DNA of 64,000 nucleotides from Sphingosinicella sp041916975 (GTDB lineage Bacteria; Pseudomonadota; Alphaproteobacteria; Sphingomonadales; Sphingomonadaceae): positions 1,984,001 through 2,048,000 of the forward strand of contig NZ_JAYRYK010000001.1 of the NCBI RefSeq assembly GCF_041916975.1, read 5' to 3'. The notes beneath the pieces were generated by a model. It was given only the letters and a program-made list of their open reading frames with translations. It did no database searches and was not told where the DNA came from. The position numbers and the translations under genes are program-made. This document shows, piece after piece, positions 33,364-41,499 of the stretch; within the stretch, counting starts at the first letter, position 1; each line of letters begins with the position of its first letter.

Positions 33364-34773
33364 TTGTTGGATTTGTACGTCTGGCTCGCCGGATACTGGC
33401 TGCTGACGCGAGAGCTGTTGCTTCTCGCGGCGGCGGGCGTTGCCGTGTCGAGTCTCGACGACCTTCTTTTCGACGCCCTCTATTTCGCGCGTCAGATCTG
33501 GCGGCGGATGACGGTCTACCGGGTCTGGGAGCGCGCCGATGCGAGCTCGCTGAAAGGCCCGGCGGCGGATGCGCCGATCGCCGTGTTCGTGCCCGCGTGG
33601 GACGAAGCGGACGTGATCGGGCAAATGCTCGCCACCTTCGCGCGCACCATGCGGCATCCGCACTACCGCATCTTCGTCGGGGTCTATCCGAACGACCCCG
33701 CGACACGCGCTGCGGTCGCATCGGCGGGCGATCCGCGCATCGAAATCGTCGTCGCGCCGCACCCCGGCCCCACCACGAAGGCCGACTGCCTGAACGCGAT
33801 CTGGCGCGGCATGGAAGCCCACGAGCGAGCGCAGGGCGTGCGTTTCAAGGCGGTCGTGCTGCACGACGCCGAAGACGTCGCGCACGCGCGCGAACTCGAC
33901 GTCATCGACTATCTGATCCCCGCGAAGGCCATGGTGCAGTTGCCTGTCGTGCCGTTTGCCGATCCGCAGTCGCGCTGGATCGCGGGGCATTATCTCGACG
34001 AGTTCGCCGAGAGCCACACGAAGGACATGGTCGTGCGCGAGGCGATCGGCGCGGCGCTGCCCGCCGCCGGGGTCGCGTGCGGGTTCGAGCGGGAGATGAT
34101 GGGGCGCATCGCGGTAGCGCTCGGCGGCGCGCCGTTCGACCCCGATTCGCTGACCGAGGACTACGAACTCGGCCACCGCATCCACGCGCGCGGCGGCAAG
34201 GCCGTGTTCGTGCGCATCCCGGGTACGCGCGGCGAGCCGCATGTGACGACGCGCGAGCACTTCCCGGCGACGCTCGAAACCGCCGTGCGGCAGAAGTCGC
34301 GCTGGCTGCTCGGCATCGCGCTCCAAGGCTGGGACCGGATCGGCTGGCAGGGCGGCCTCGCCGCGCGCTACATGCTGATGCGGGACCGCAAGGCGCTTTT
34401 GAACGCGCTCGTCGTGATCGTCGCCTATGTGGCGGCGCTCGCCTACGCAGCCGCGATCGTGCTCAAGAGCACGGTGCCGGACGCGCGCCTGCTGCCCGCC
34501 GTGGTCGAGCCTGGCTCGGCGCTCCACGGGCTGCTTCGCCTCACGACCATCCTGCTGGCCTGGCGGCTTGCCATGCGCATGATGTTCACAGGCCGCCAGC
34601 ACGGCATCATCGAAGCCGTCCGCGCCCTGCCCCGCGCCTTCATCGGCAACATCGTGAACTTCCTCGCAGCGCTCAGGGCCTCCGCGCTCTATGTGCGCGG
34701 CGCGATTCGGAAAACGGCGCCGGTGTGGGAAAAGACCGCGCACCGGTTCCCGGAAACGGTGGCGCACGACTGA
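33364..34773 (+). CDS. NfrB-like membrane glycosyltransferase (GT2, processive type)
   Basis: A 469-residue inner-membrane GT2 enzyme. It has an N-terminal membrane segment, a cytoplasmic GT-A domain (about residues 70-300), and two or more C-terminal helices. The processive-synthase signature is visible: an Asp/Glu cluster HDAEDV (DxD equivalent), TEDYELGHR and QKSRWLLG (QxxRW). This matches NfrB (phage N4 adsorption protein B) of enterobacteria but lacks its C-terminal MshEN extension. No ATG fits; TTG 33364 has GGGGGGA at 33347-33353. The stop overlaps the next gene as TGATG. Likely polymerises an exported glycan. Confidence 0.82.
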   Translation: MLDLYVWLAGYWLLTRELLLLAAAGVAVSSLDDLLFDALYFARQIWRRMTVYRVWERADASSLKGPAADAPIAVFVPAWDEADVIGQMLATFARTMRHPHYRIFVGVYPNDPATRAAVASAGDPRIEIVVAPHPGPTTKADCLNAIWRGMEAHERAQGVRFKAVVLHDAEDVAHARELDVIDYLIPAKAMVQLPVVPFADPQSRWIAGHYLDEFAESHTKDMVVREAIGAALPAAGVACGFEREMMGRIAVALGGAPFDPDSLTEDYELGHRIHARGGKAVFVRIPGTRGEPHVTTREHFPATLETAVRQKSRWLLGIALQGWDRIGWQGGLAARYMLMRDRKALLNALVVIVAYVAALAYAAAIVLKSTVPDARLLPAVVEPGSALHGLLRLTTILLAWRLAMRMMFTGRQHGIIEAVRALPRAFIGNIVNFLAALRASALYVRGAIRKTAPVWEKTAHRFPETVAHD

Positions 34774-35936
34774 TGCGCCCCGTCCGCGCCTTCGCCATGC
34801 TTTCGGTCACGCTCGCCATGTGGGCGGTCTGGCGCTTCGATGAAGCCAGCGTGACCTATGCGGCGATGCTTTCGGCGCGGCGAGGGGCGGCCGCAACACA
34901 GGCGCGATCTGCCGAACCCGTTCCCGCCGTACACGCGCTTGTGCCGCTCGCTATTTCCGACGCACCCGCGCTCGCCGGACGGCTCGTCGCGATGCATTCC
35001 GCGCCTGAGCATGGTGCGAAAACGATGATCGCAGGCGCCGCTGCGTCGCCCGACGCACACCGACCGGACACCGCGAGCGGCGCTCCGCCGGTGTCCGCAT
35101 CCCGGCTCGACAGCATGGACACGGCATTCGGAAGCGCGGAAGCCGCCTATCGCGCGCTCGCCGGGGGCGACAGGCGTGCGGCCGCACAGGGATTTACGTC
35201 TGCGCTTGCTGCCGATCCCCGACACCCGAATGCCGCAGCCTGGCGCGCTGAGCTTTCCGCACTGCGCAAGCGCTGGCGCATGGACGCCTACAGTCTCGTT
35301 CGCGAGGGCGCCTCCGGCCTCGTCAGCGACCGGCCGCTGCTCGGTGGCGGGCAGAGCGGCATCCGGCTCAGCTACGCGCCCGATCCGCTGGCGCGGCACC
35401 CGGTCGAACTCTTTGGCCGTGCAGCGATCGCGCACGACGGGCTCAGCCCCAAAGGCCGCAGCGCGCAGGCGGCGATCGGTGCCGCGTGGATGCCGCTTGG
35501 GCGGGGCGGGCCGGCTGTCGGCGTGGAACGACTGATCGCGCTTGGCCGCGAGGGACGGGATGCTTGGGCCATCCGCGTCTCCGGCGGCGCGTGGCACGCG
35601 GCGGACGCGCAGCTCCCGCTCGATCTCAGTGCCTATGCCGAAGCCGGTATCGTCGGCGCCAACAGGCGGGACGGATTTGCAGGCGCGCAAGCGTTCGCGC
35701 TCTATCCGGTCGCAACGCGCAAGGGGACGCGGATCGGCATCGGCGGCGGCGTATGGGGCAGCGTGCAGGACGGCGAGACCCGCACGGCCTCGCGCCTCGA
35801 ACTCGGTCCCGGCGCACAGCTTTCCCAACAGATCCGCAAGGGCACGATCGAGCTGCGCGGTGAATACCGGTTCCGCATCGCGGGCGATGCCGCGCCGGGC
35901 AGCGGTCCGACCCTCACCGTCGCGACGCGGTTCTGA
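34773..35936 (+). CDS. NfrA-like envelope protein paired with the NfrB-like transferase
   Basis: A 387-residue protein with an N-terminal hydrophobic segment (about residues 6-24), a low-complexity Ala/Pro region, a TPR-like helical stretch (A-A-Y-R-A-L-A-G-G-D-R-R-A-A-A-Q-G near 127) and a beta-rich C-terminal half ending in F as outer-membrane proteins do. The C-terminal part resembles the C-terminal domain of NfrA (N4 adsorption protein A), but the long TPR array of NfrA is missing. Start overlaps the transferase stop. Probably the outer-membrane exit for the glycan. Confidence 0.68.
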   Translation: MRPVRAFAMLSVTLAMWAVWRFDEASVTYAAMLSARRGAAATQARSAEPVPAVHALVPLAISDAPALAGRLVAMHSAPEHGAKTMIAGAAASPDAHRPDTASGAPPVSASRLDSMDTAFGSAEAAYRALAGGDRRAAAQGFTSALAADPRHPNAAAWRAELSALRKRWRMDAYSLVREGASGLVSDRPLLGGGQSGIRLSYAPDPLARHPVELFGRAAIAHDGLSPKGRSAQAAIGAAWMPLGRGGPAVGVERLIALGREGRDAWAIRVSGGAWHAADAQLPLDLSAYAEAGIVGANRRDGFAGAQAFALYPVATRKGTRIGIGGGVWGSVQDGETRTASRLELGPGAQLSQQIRKGTIELRGEYRFRIAGDAAPGSGPTLTVATRF

Positions 35937-35938
35937 AC

Positions 35939-37012
35939 CTATTCGGCGGCGACCCCGGCAACCTCCTCGATATTCCTGCGGCGCGCGTCGAAATCCTCGG
36001 CGATCTTCTCGTCGTTCGCCTGCAGCGCATCAACATCGACATTCACGTAATCGAGGACGCCCATCTGGGCATAACCGCGCTGCACGGTCTCGCCCCACAG
36101 GCCGATGTCGGCAACGACGGGAACGATGCGGTTGAAAAGGTGGTTGCGGAAGTTGCGCGCACCCTCGCTCTCATCCGCCCAGGCGATGCACTCGCCAACG
36201 TCAAGGCCAAGAGTCTCGTAGACCTCGCGCGACTGGAACCGGTCGCGCATGTGATAACAGGCCTCGACGAGGAACTCCTCGCGCTCCTTCCTCTCCGCCG
36301 CCGTCAGGTGCGGGTAGTATTCGCGCAAGGTGAGGCGGCCGAAGGCGACGTGACGCGCTTCATCCTGCATCACATAGGCGTTGACGGCACCGGCGAGCGG
36401 TGAGGTCGACATGTCGCGGATGCCCGCAAACGCGGCGAGCGCCAGCCCTTCGATCACCACCTGCATCCCAAGGTAGGTCATGTCCCAGCGCTTGTCCTCA
36501 AGCACCTGTTCGAGCAGCGTCGCGAGCGGGCCGGTGATCGGATAGCTCATGCCGATCTTCTCGATCAGGTGCTTGTACGCCTCCACATGCCGCGCCTCGT
36601 CGATCGTCTGCGTGGAGGCGTAGAACTTCGCTTCAAGGTCGGGCACCTGCTGCACGATTTTCGCCGAGCAGATGAGCGCGCCCTGCTCGCCGTGCAGGAA
36701 CTGCGAGACCGACCACGCCTGCATGTTGCGGCGCAGCTCTACGCGGTCCTTCGCCGACATCTTCTCCCACATCGGCGACCCGAAGATGCCGATGGTCTGC
36801 TCCGGCATACCCTGCGGATTTTCCCAATCGAGATCCTGCGACCAGTCGATGCGATCGGCCGCATCCCACTGCATCTTCTTGCCCTTGGCATAGAGGCTGA
36901 GGAGATCGCTGCGATCATCGGAATATTCGAAATCGAAAACCGTCTTGAATTCCTGCGCAACGTTCCAGGTCGGGCCGTTCGGGGTCAGCCGGTACAGATC
37001 TGAAAAAGCCAT
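35939..37012 (-). CDS. Ferritin-like diiron protein, function unknown
   Basis: A 357-residue helical protein of the ribonucleotide-reductase-like/ferritin-like superfamily. Diiron ligands are visible as two E...ExxH sets: G-E-Q-G-A-L (Glu) with DEARHVEAY, and V-I-E-G-L-A with QDEARHVAFG. It could be an oxygenase, desaturase or a metal-dependent oxidase; no substrate can be named. ATG 37012 has AGAGGA upstream. It follows the MerR gene by 22 bases on the same strand, and its 3' end converges on the NfrA-like gene with two bases between stops. Confidence 0.8.
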   Translation of the reverse strand: MAFSDLYRLTPNGPTWNVAQEFKTVFDFEYSDDRSDLLSLYAKGKKMQWDAADRIDWSQDLDWENPQGMPEQTIGIFGSPMWEKMSAKDRVELRRNMQAWSVSQFLHGEQGALICSAKIVQQVPDLEAKFYASTQTIDEARHVEAYKHLIEKIGMSYPITGPLATLLEQVLEDKRWDMTYLGMQVVIEGLALAAFAGIRDMSTSPLAGAVNAYVMQDEARHVAFGRLTLREYYPHLTAAERKEREEFLVEACYHMRDRFQSREVYETLGLDVGECIAWADESEGARNFRNHLFNRIVPVVADIGLWGETVQRGYAQMGVLDYVNVDVDALQANDEKIAEDFDARRRNIEEVAGVAAE

Positions 37013-37034
37013 GCTGTATCCTCTTCCCAATGGA

Positions 37035-37739
37035 TCATATGTTGTCGTTGGCGATCCTGCGCCGCGCCTCCAGCTGACGGAGGATTTCCCGCGTCCGCAT
37101 CAGGCTCAGCATTTCATTGATGGTGGAGATGCCGCGCTCGGCCATGATCAGCGCTTCCTCGTCGCCGATCTTGCCCGCCGTGTTCTCCAAGAACAGGCGC
37201 ATTTCCTGCCCCACGAGCCATTCGACGAACTGCGCGTACATAGCGCCGCCGCCGACAAAGCCGCGTTCCTCGGTGAAACCGATGACATTCAGTTCCCTCA
37301 GGCAGCGTGCAACGGCAAGATCGCGCGGCCCGAAGCGGCCGTCGCGATCGGGGCAGAGCACACCCTCCTCCACCGCGCGGCCAAGCTCTTCGATCGTGAA
37401 GCCGGTCTGGGCGGCAAGCTCTTCAAGCGTTACGCCCTCGCCGCCGGTATCGAGCCGAGCGCGCAGCATGGCATCGAGATCGGGAAAGGCGTCGGCGTGG
37501 AGCCAGCGGTCGCCATCTTCCCCATCGAGCAGCGTGCGGATGATCGCGAGCGGCAGGAAGCGTTCCTCCTGCAGGCGCTTGATCGCCTTCAGCCGCGCGA
37601 CGTGCATGTCGTTGTAAAAGGCGCTGTTCGCGCTCGCACGGTCGGGTTCGGGGAGCAGGCCTTCGCGGATGTAGAAGCGGATGGTTTCCCGCCCCACGCC
37701 TGTCAGCCGTTCAAGTTCGCGCATTCGCACGTCGTGCAT
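37035..37739 (-). CDS. MerR-family transcriptional regulator
   Basis: A 234-residue regulator. The N-terminal MerR winged helix reads M-R-E-L-E-R-L-T-G-V-G-R-E-T-I-R-F-Y-I-R-E-G-L-L-P, followed by a second HTH-like region near 115-150 (LEELAAQTGFTIEELGRAVEEG) and a helical C-terminus. I see no Cys pair for heavy metals, so the signal is more likely a lipid, small molecule or protein. ATG 37739 is three bases after AGGAGG. A perfect 15-bp inverted repeat lies just upstream, the best candidate for its operator. The diiron gene follows at once. Confidence 0.86.
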   Translation of the reverse strand: MHDVRMRELERLTGVGRETIRFYIREGLLPEPDRASANSAFYNDMHVARLKAIKRLQEERFLPLAIIRTLLDGEDGDRWLHADAFPDLDAMLRARLDTGGEGVTLEELAAQTGFTIEELGRAVEEGVLCPDRDGRFGPRDLAVARCLRELNVIGFTEERGFVGGGAMYAQFVEWLVGQEMRLFLENTAGKIGDEEALIMAERGISTINEMLSLMRTREILRQLEARRRIANDNI

Positions 37740-37764
37740 CTCCCTCCTGAGCGCGACTCGGAAG

Positions 37765-37805
37765 CTATCAGATTTTGCGGAGTTGTAATACGCAAAATCT
37801 GATAG
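37765..37805. promoter_or_regulatory. Perfect 15-bp inverted repeat, candidate MerR operator
   Basis: CTATCAGATTTTGCG (37765-37779), 11-base spacer, CGCAAAATCTGATAG (37791-37805). It is A/T-rich and sits 26 bases before the merR start and 14 bases after the oxygenase stop. It may be an operator for merR-diiron expression; a terminator role for ada-oxygenase is possible, but there is no T-run. Confidence 0.6.
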
Positions 37806-37819
37806 GGCCCCGCCTCGCT

Positions 37820-38527
37820 TCAGAGCGCGTCGTGAAAGATGATCCCGAGCGTGCGCCGCGCGCCGCGTTCGATGCTGGAAACGCCGTGGCGAAGCTGCGT
37901 TCGATACGCGCCGCGCGGACCCTGCCGCGGCCGGTCCCGCACCGGCAGGATCGTGACCGCGCCCTGCGGCGCCAGCACCGCCTCGCAGCGCGACTGGCGG
38001 CGCGGGCGGTTTTCCACGAGCACGAGCGCACCGCCATCGAAATCCGCGCCCGGCCGATCGAGCTGGACGACCGCCTGCAGCGGGAAATGCACCGGGCCGT
38101 ACAAATCCTGATGCAGGCAGTTGTAGTCGCCGGGCCCATAGCGGAGCAGAAGCGGCGTCGGCCGCACCTGCCCGGCGGCGCGGCAGCGTTCGAGCAACGC
38201 CGCGTGCGTCGGCGGCCAATCCGCAGGCGTGCCGAGCCGGGCTGCCCAGCCATTCGCGATCCGCGCGAGGTGCGGATAAAGCGCCTCTCGCAGCGCCGCG
38301 ACGACGGGCGGCAGCGGGTAGGCAAAGTAGCGGTAACTGCCCTGCCCATAACCGTGCCGGCCCATCACCACCGTGCTGCGAAACGCCGCGTCGTCGCCAT
38401 AGCGCGCTGCGAGCGCGGCACATACCTCTGCATCCAGCAGCGGCGGCGTCACCGCATAGCTGCGCTCTTCGAGCATGGCTTCAAGCGCCGTCCAATCGAG
38501 CGCGTCGACACTCTCGGCGTGTGTCAC
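37820..38527 (-). CDS. 2OG-Fe(II) oxygenase, PF09859 (Oxygenase-NA) type
   Basis: A 235-residue Fe/2-oxoglutarate dioxygenase. It has the double-stranded beta-helix with H-x-D in NCLHQDLYG and the distal His in RHGVSSI with the Arg of RRTLGI that binds 2-oxoglutarate. The arrangement and the R-Y-G-P-G-D-Y-N stretch fit the family described as acting on damaged DNA. GTG 38527 overlaps the ada stop as GTGA, so it is translated with Ada. It is not AlkB itself, whose core motif differs. The substrate is inferred from context. Confidence 0.82.
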   Translation of the reverse strand: MTHAESVDALDWTALEAMLEERSYAVTPPLLDAEVCAALAARYGDDAAFRSTVVMGRHGYGQGSYRYFAYPLPPVVAALREALYPHLARIANGWAARLGTPADWPPTHAALLERCRAAGQVRPTPLLLRYGPGDYNCLHQDLYGPVHFPLQAVVQLDRPGADFDGGALVLVENRPRRQSRCEAVLAPQGAVTILPVRDRPRQGPRGAYRTQLRHGVSSIERGARRTLGIIFHDAL

Positions 38528-39612
38528 GCCGCCCGTCCCCGTCGGCGCTCGGCCTCCAGCAGCGTGCGTTTCCGTTCCACACCCCAGCGATAGCCGCCGA
38601 TGCCGCCGTCGCCGCGCAGAACGCGGTGGCAGGGCACCAGCACGGCGACCCGGTTCGCACCGCAGGCGGACGCCGCGGCGCGGACGGCGCTGGGCGCGCC
38701 GATCCCGGCGGCGACTTCCGCATAGGAGACGATGGTGCCGCTCGGCACGCTGAGCAGGAAGCGCCAGACCTTCATCTGGAACGCCGTGCCGCGCAGATCG
38801 ACGGGGATATCGGGATGCGGCGCACCCTCCGCGAGATGCGCCCGAAGCGCATCGATCCAGGCATCGAGCTGCGGCGACGCCGTGGCATCCGAGGGCACGA
38901 TATCGGCGCGCGGGAATTCGGCCCGCAGCCGCGCGACGAGCGCGCTTTCATCGTCACCGAAATTGACCGCGCAGACGCCCCGCGCCGTCGCCGCCATCAG
39001 TAGCAGGCCAAGACCGGTGGAGCGGCACGCCCACGCGATCGTCTCGCCCGCACCGCCCGCGCGGTAGGCCGCAGGGGTCATGCCGAGATGGCCGTCCATC
39101 CGCTCGTAAGCGCGGCTCGTCGATCCGAAGCCGGCCTCGAAGATCGCGCCGGCGACACCGTCGCCGTCCTTGAGGCTTGCCTTCAGCCGCTTCATCCTGA
39201 GCGCGGTCTGGAACGCTTTCGGGCTGACGCCGATCACCGCCGTGAACGCCCGCTGCACCTGGAAGCTGCTGAGCCCCGCGATCTCCGCGAGGCGGGCGAG
39301 CGGCAGCGGTGTGTCGGCGTGCGCCTCGATATAGCGCGCGAGCGATGCCATCCGGTCCGCCGCCGGATCGCGCCCCTCGAGCGCGCCGGGACGGCAGCGC
39401 AGGCACGCCCTATAGCCATCCGCCTCGGCAGCCGCACCGTTTGCATAAAAGCGCACGTTCTCGCGCTTCGGCGTCCGCGCCGGGCACGATGGGCGGCAAT
39501 AGACACCCGACCGTTTCACGGCATAGACGAACCGCCCATCGAACGCGCGATCCCGCCGCACGACGGCATCCCAGAATTGCGGCTGATCGGCCAATTCCGT
39601 TTCCATGATCAT
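38524..39612 (-). CDS. ada: Ada: methylphosphotriester/O6-methylguanine-DNA methyltransferase and regulator
   Basis: A 362-residue Ada protein. The N-terminal zinc domain has the Cys cluster V-Y-C-R-P-S-C-P (near 38-45) and C-L-R-C (near 69-72). An AraC-type HTH follows (about 90-185). The C-terminal methyltransferase domain has the active site VPCHRVLRG (near 325-333). It repairs alkylated DNA and activates alkylation-response genes. ATG 39612 has AGGAGG five bases upstream. The gene is coupled to the oxygenase. Confidence 0.93.
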   Translation of the reverse strand: MIMETELADQPQFWDAVVRRDRAFDGRFVYAVKRSGVYCRPSCPARTPKRENVRFYANGAAAEADGYRACLRCRPGALEGRDPAADRMASLARYIEAHADTPLPLARLAEIAGLSSFQVQRAFTAVIGVSPKAFQTALRMKRLKASLKDGDGVAGAIFEAGFGSTSRAYERMDGHLGMTPAAYRAGGAGETIAWACRSTGLGLLLMAATARGVCAVNFGDDESALVARLRAEFPRADIVPSDATASPQLDAWIDALRAHLAEGAPHPDIPVDLRGTAFQMKVWRFLLSVPSGTIVSYAEVAAGIGAPSAVRAAASACGANRVAVLVPCHRVLRGDGGIGGYRWGVERKRTLLEAERRRGRAA

Positions 39613-39775
39613 CTGCTCCTCCTTTTCGGACAGGCCCGCAAGCTAGGCGTCCCGGAAGCGGCAGGCGTTCCGATCCTTGCAACGATACGCACGGCCCAAA
39701 TTTTGTCTCGATACAGGCGCATGTTGGCGGCAAAGGTGGTGGCGGGCGACTCCCCGCTGGGTTAGTCAGGACGGC

Positions 39776-40690
39776 ATGGACATCTATCTCCCGATCGCCG
39801 AACTCAGCGTCAATTCGCTGGTGATTGTGGGGTTCGGCGTTCTTGTCGGCTTCATGTCCGGCATGTTCGGCGTCGGCGGCGGATTCCTGACGACGCCGAT
39901 GCTGATCTTCTACGGAATTCCGCCAGCCATCGCCGTGGCCTCGTCCGCCACGCAGATCACCGGGTCGAGCGTTTCCGGCGCGCTTGCGCACTGGCGGCGC
40001 AACGGCGTCGATCCCAAGATGGGCGCCGTCCTCGTTGCTGGCGGCGTGGTGGGCTCCGGGATCGGCTCCTACGTGTTCAAGCTGCTCCAGAAAATCGGCC
40101 AGATCGATATCACCATCTCGCTGATCTACGTTGTGTTCCTCTCCACGATGGGCGGGCTGATGCTGGTGGAATCCTGGCAGACGCTGCGGCGCGCGCGGGC
40201 CGGCGAAATCCGCCGTGTGAAGCTGCACCCGCACATCCCGTTCATCGCGGCGCTGCCGTGGAAGATGCGTTTCTACAAATCGGGTCTCTATATCTCGCCG
40301 CTCGCCCCGTTTGGCATTGGCGTGGCGGTCGGCATCCTCACCTTCATCATGGGCATCGGCGGCGGCTTCGTCATGGTGCCGGCGATGATCTACCTGCTCG
40401 GCATGTCCGTCTCGGTCGTCGTCGGCACCTCGCTGTTCCAGATCGTGTTCACCACGGCTGCGGTCACGCTGATGCACGCCGTACAATCGAAAACGGTCGA
40501 CATCGTGCTTGCGCTGATGCTGCTGATCGGCGGCGTTATCGGCGCGCAGATCGGCGCGCGCATGGCGCAGCGACTGCCGCCTGAAAAGCTGCGCTTCGGG
40601 CTTGCCGTCCTCGTCATCGCGGTCGCGATCCGCCTGCTGGTCGGCCTCACCTGGACGCCGAGCGAGCTTTATTCGGTCTTTACCGAATGA
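39776..40690 (+). CDS. Sulfite exporter TauE/SafE family protein
   Basis: A 304-residue integral membrane protein with about eight helices. The family motifs GxGGGFLTTPML (near 35-46) and MGIGGGFVMVPAM (near 190-202) form the two symmetric halves. It probably exports sulfite or a sulfonate-derived anion. ATG 39776 follows TCAGGA. The stop overlaps the next gene (ATGA), which encodes a partner found with this subtype in alphaproteobacteria. Confidence 0.9.
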   Translation: MDIYLPIAELSVNSLVIVGFGVLVGFMSGMFGVGGGFLTTPMLIFYGIPPAIAVASSATQITGSSVSGALAHWRRNGVDPKMGAVLVAGGVVGSGIGSYVFKLLQKIGQIDITISLIYVVFLSTMGGLMLVESWQTLRRARAGEIRRVKLHPHIPFIAALPWKMRFYKSGLYISPLAPFGIGVAVGILTFIMGIGGGFVMVPAMIYLLGMSVSVVVGTSLFQIVFTTAAVTLMHAVQSKTVDIVLALMLLIGGVIGAQIGARMAQRLPPEKLRFGLAVLVIAVAIRLLVGLTWTPSELYSVFTE

Positions 40691-41433
40691 AGCGGCTGTT
40701 GCTGCCACTGCTCATGCTGCTGCTCTCGGCAGCGGCACCGCCGCGGCTGATCACCGATATCAGCCATAGCAAGATCGACATCGTCTACAGCTTCGCCGGC
40801 GCCGAACTGCTGATCTTCGGCGCGATCCAGTATCCGGGCGGGCAGACGCCCGACGAGCCCCCCGATATCGCGGTGATCGTGCGTGGGCCGCCCGAAGCGG
40901 TGACGGTGCGGCGCAAGGCGCGCGTCGCGGGCATCTGGATCAACACGCGCGCGGTGCGTTTCGAGACGGCGCCATCATTCTATAGCGTCGCAACGACACG
41001 CCCGATTTCAGAGCTGGTCAACGACGAGACGGCCGCGATCTACGAACTCGGCCTCTCGCACCTGCAGCTTTCGCCGGTTTCGAGCGATTCCAGCGATATC
41101 CGCACGTTCGAGCAGGGCTTCCTCAGCCTGCGCCGCCGCGAGGGCCTGTATTCGGACGACGCGCAGGGGGTCGAACTTACCGAAAACGTGCTTTACCGCG
41201 CCCGCATCCAGATCCCGAGCCAGGTGCCGGTGGGCAATTACACGGTCGAAATCCATCTGATCGACGAGGGCAAGGTGGTGGCAAGCGCCATGCGCGAGAT
41301 CAGCATCGACAAATCCGGCTTCGAACGGCAGGTCTCGGTCGCCGCCGAGGAGCACAGCTTCTCGTACGGGATGCTCGCCGTTGTTCTGGCGCTGGTACTC
41401 GGCTGGGCTGCCGGGCTCTTTACGCGACGATAA
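40687..41433 (+). CDS. TIGR02186 family membrane protein, partner of the TauE exporter
   Basis: A 248-residue protein with an N-terminal signal or anchor (MKRLLLPLLMLLLSAAA), a periplasmic beta-rich region (D-I-S-H-S-K-I-D-I-V-Y-S-F-x-G-A-E-L-L-I-F-G-A, then VYRARIQIPSQVPVGNY), and one C-terminal membrane helix. These features fit TIGR02186/Alph_Pro_TM proteins, which are encoded beside TauE/SafE genes in alphaproteobacteria. Function unknown. The ATG overlaps the exporter's stop. Confidence 0.88.
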   Translation: MKRLLLPLLMLLLSAAAPPRLITDISHSKIDIVYSFAGAELLIFGAIQYPGGQTPDEPPDIAVIVRGPPEAVTVRRKARVAGIWINTRAVRFETAPSFYSVATTRPISELVNDETAAIYELGLSHLQLSPVSSDSSDIRTFEQGFLSLRRREGLYSDDAQGVELTENVLYRARIQIPSQVPVGNYTVEIHLIDEGKVVASAMREISIDKSGFERQVSVAAEEHSFSYGMLAVVLALVLGWAAGLFTRR

Positions 41434-41499
41434 ACGCTTCCTTATCCCTTCGCTGTTACACCGCTGCGGCAAAGCCTTGTCGCAGTGAAGGAGTACGTC

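Noticed and set aside
37820..38527. AlkB
   Set aside because: It is a 2OG-Fe(II) oxygenase next to ada, but the core reads HQDLYG and lacks the AlkB-specific motifs; the PF09859 type fits better.
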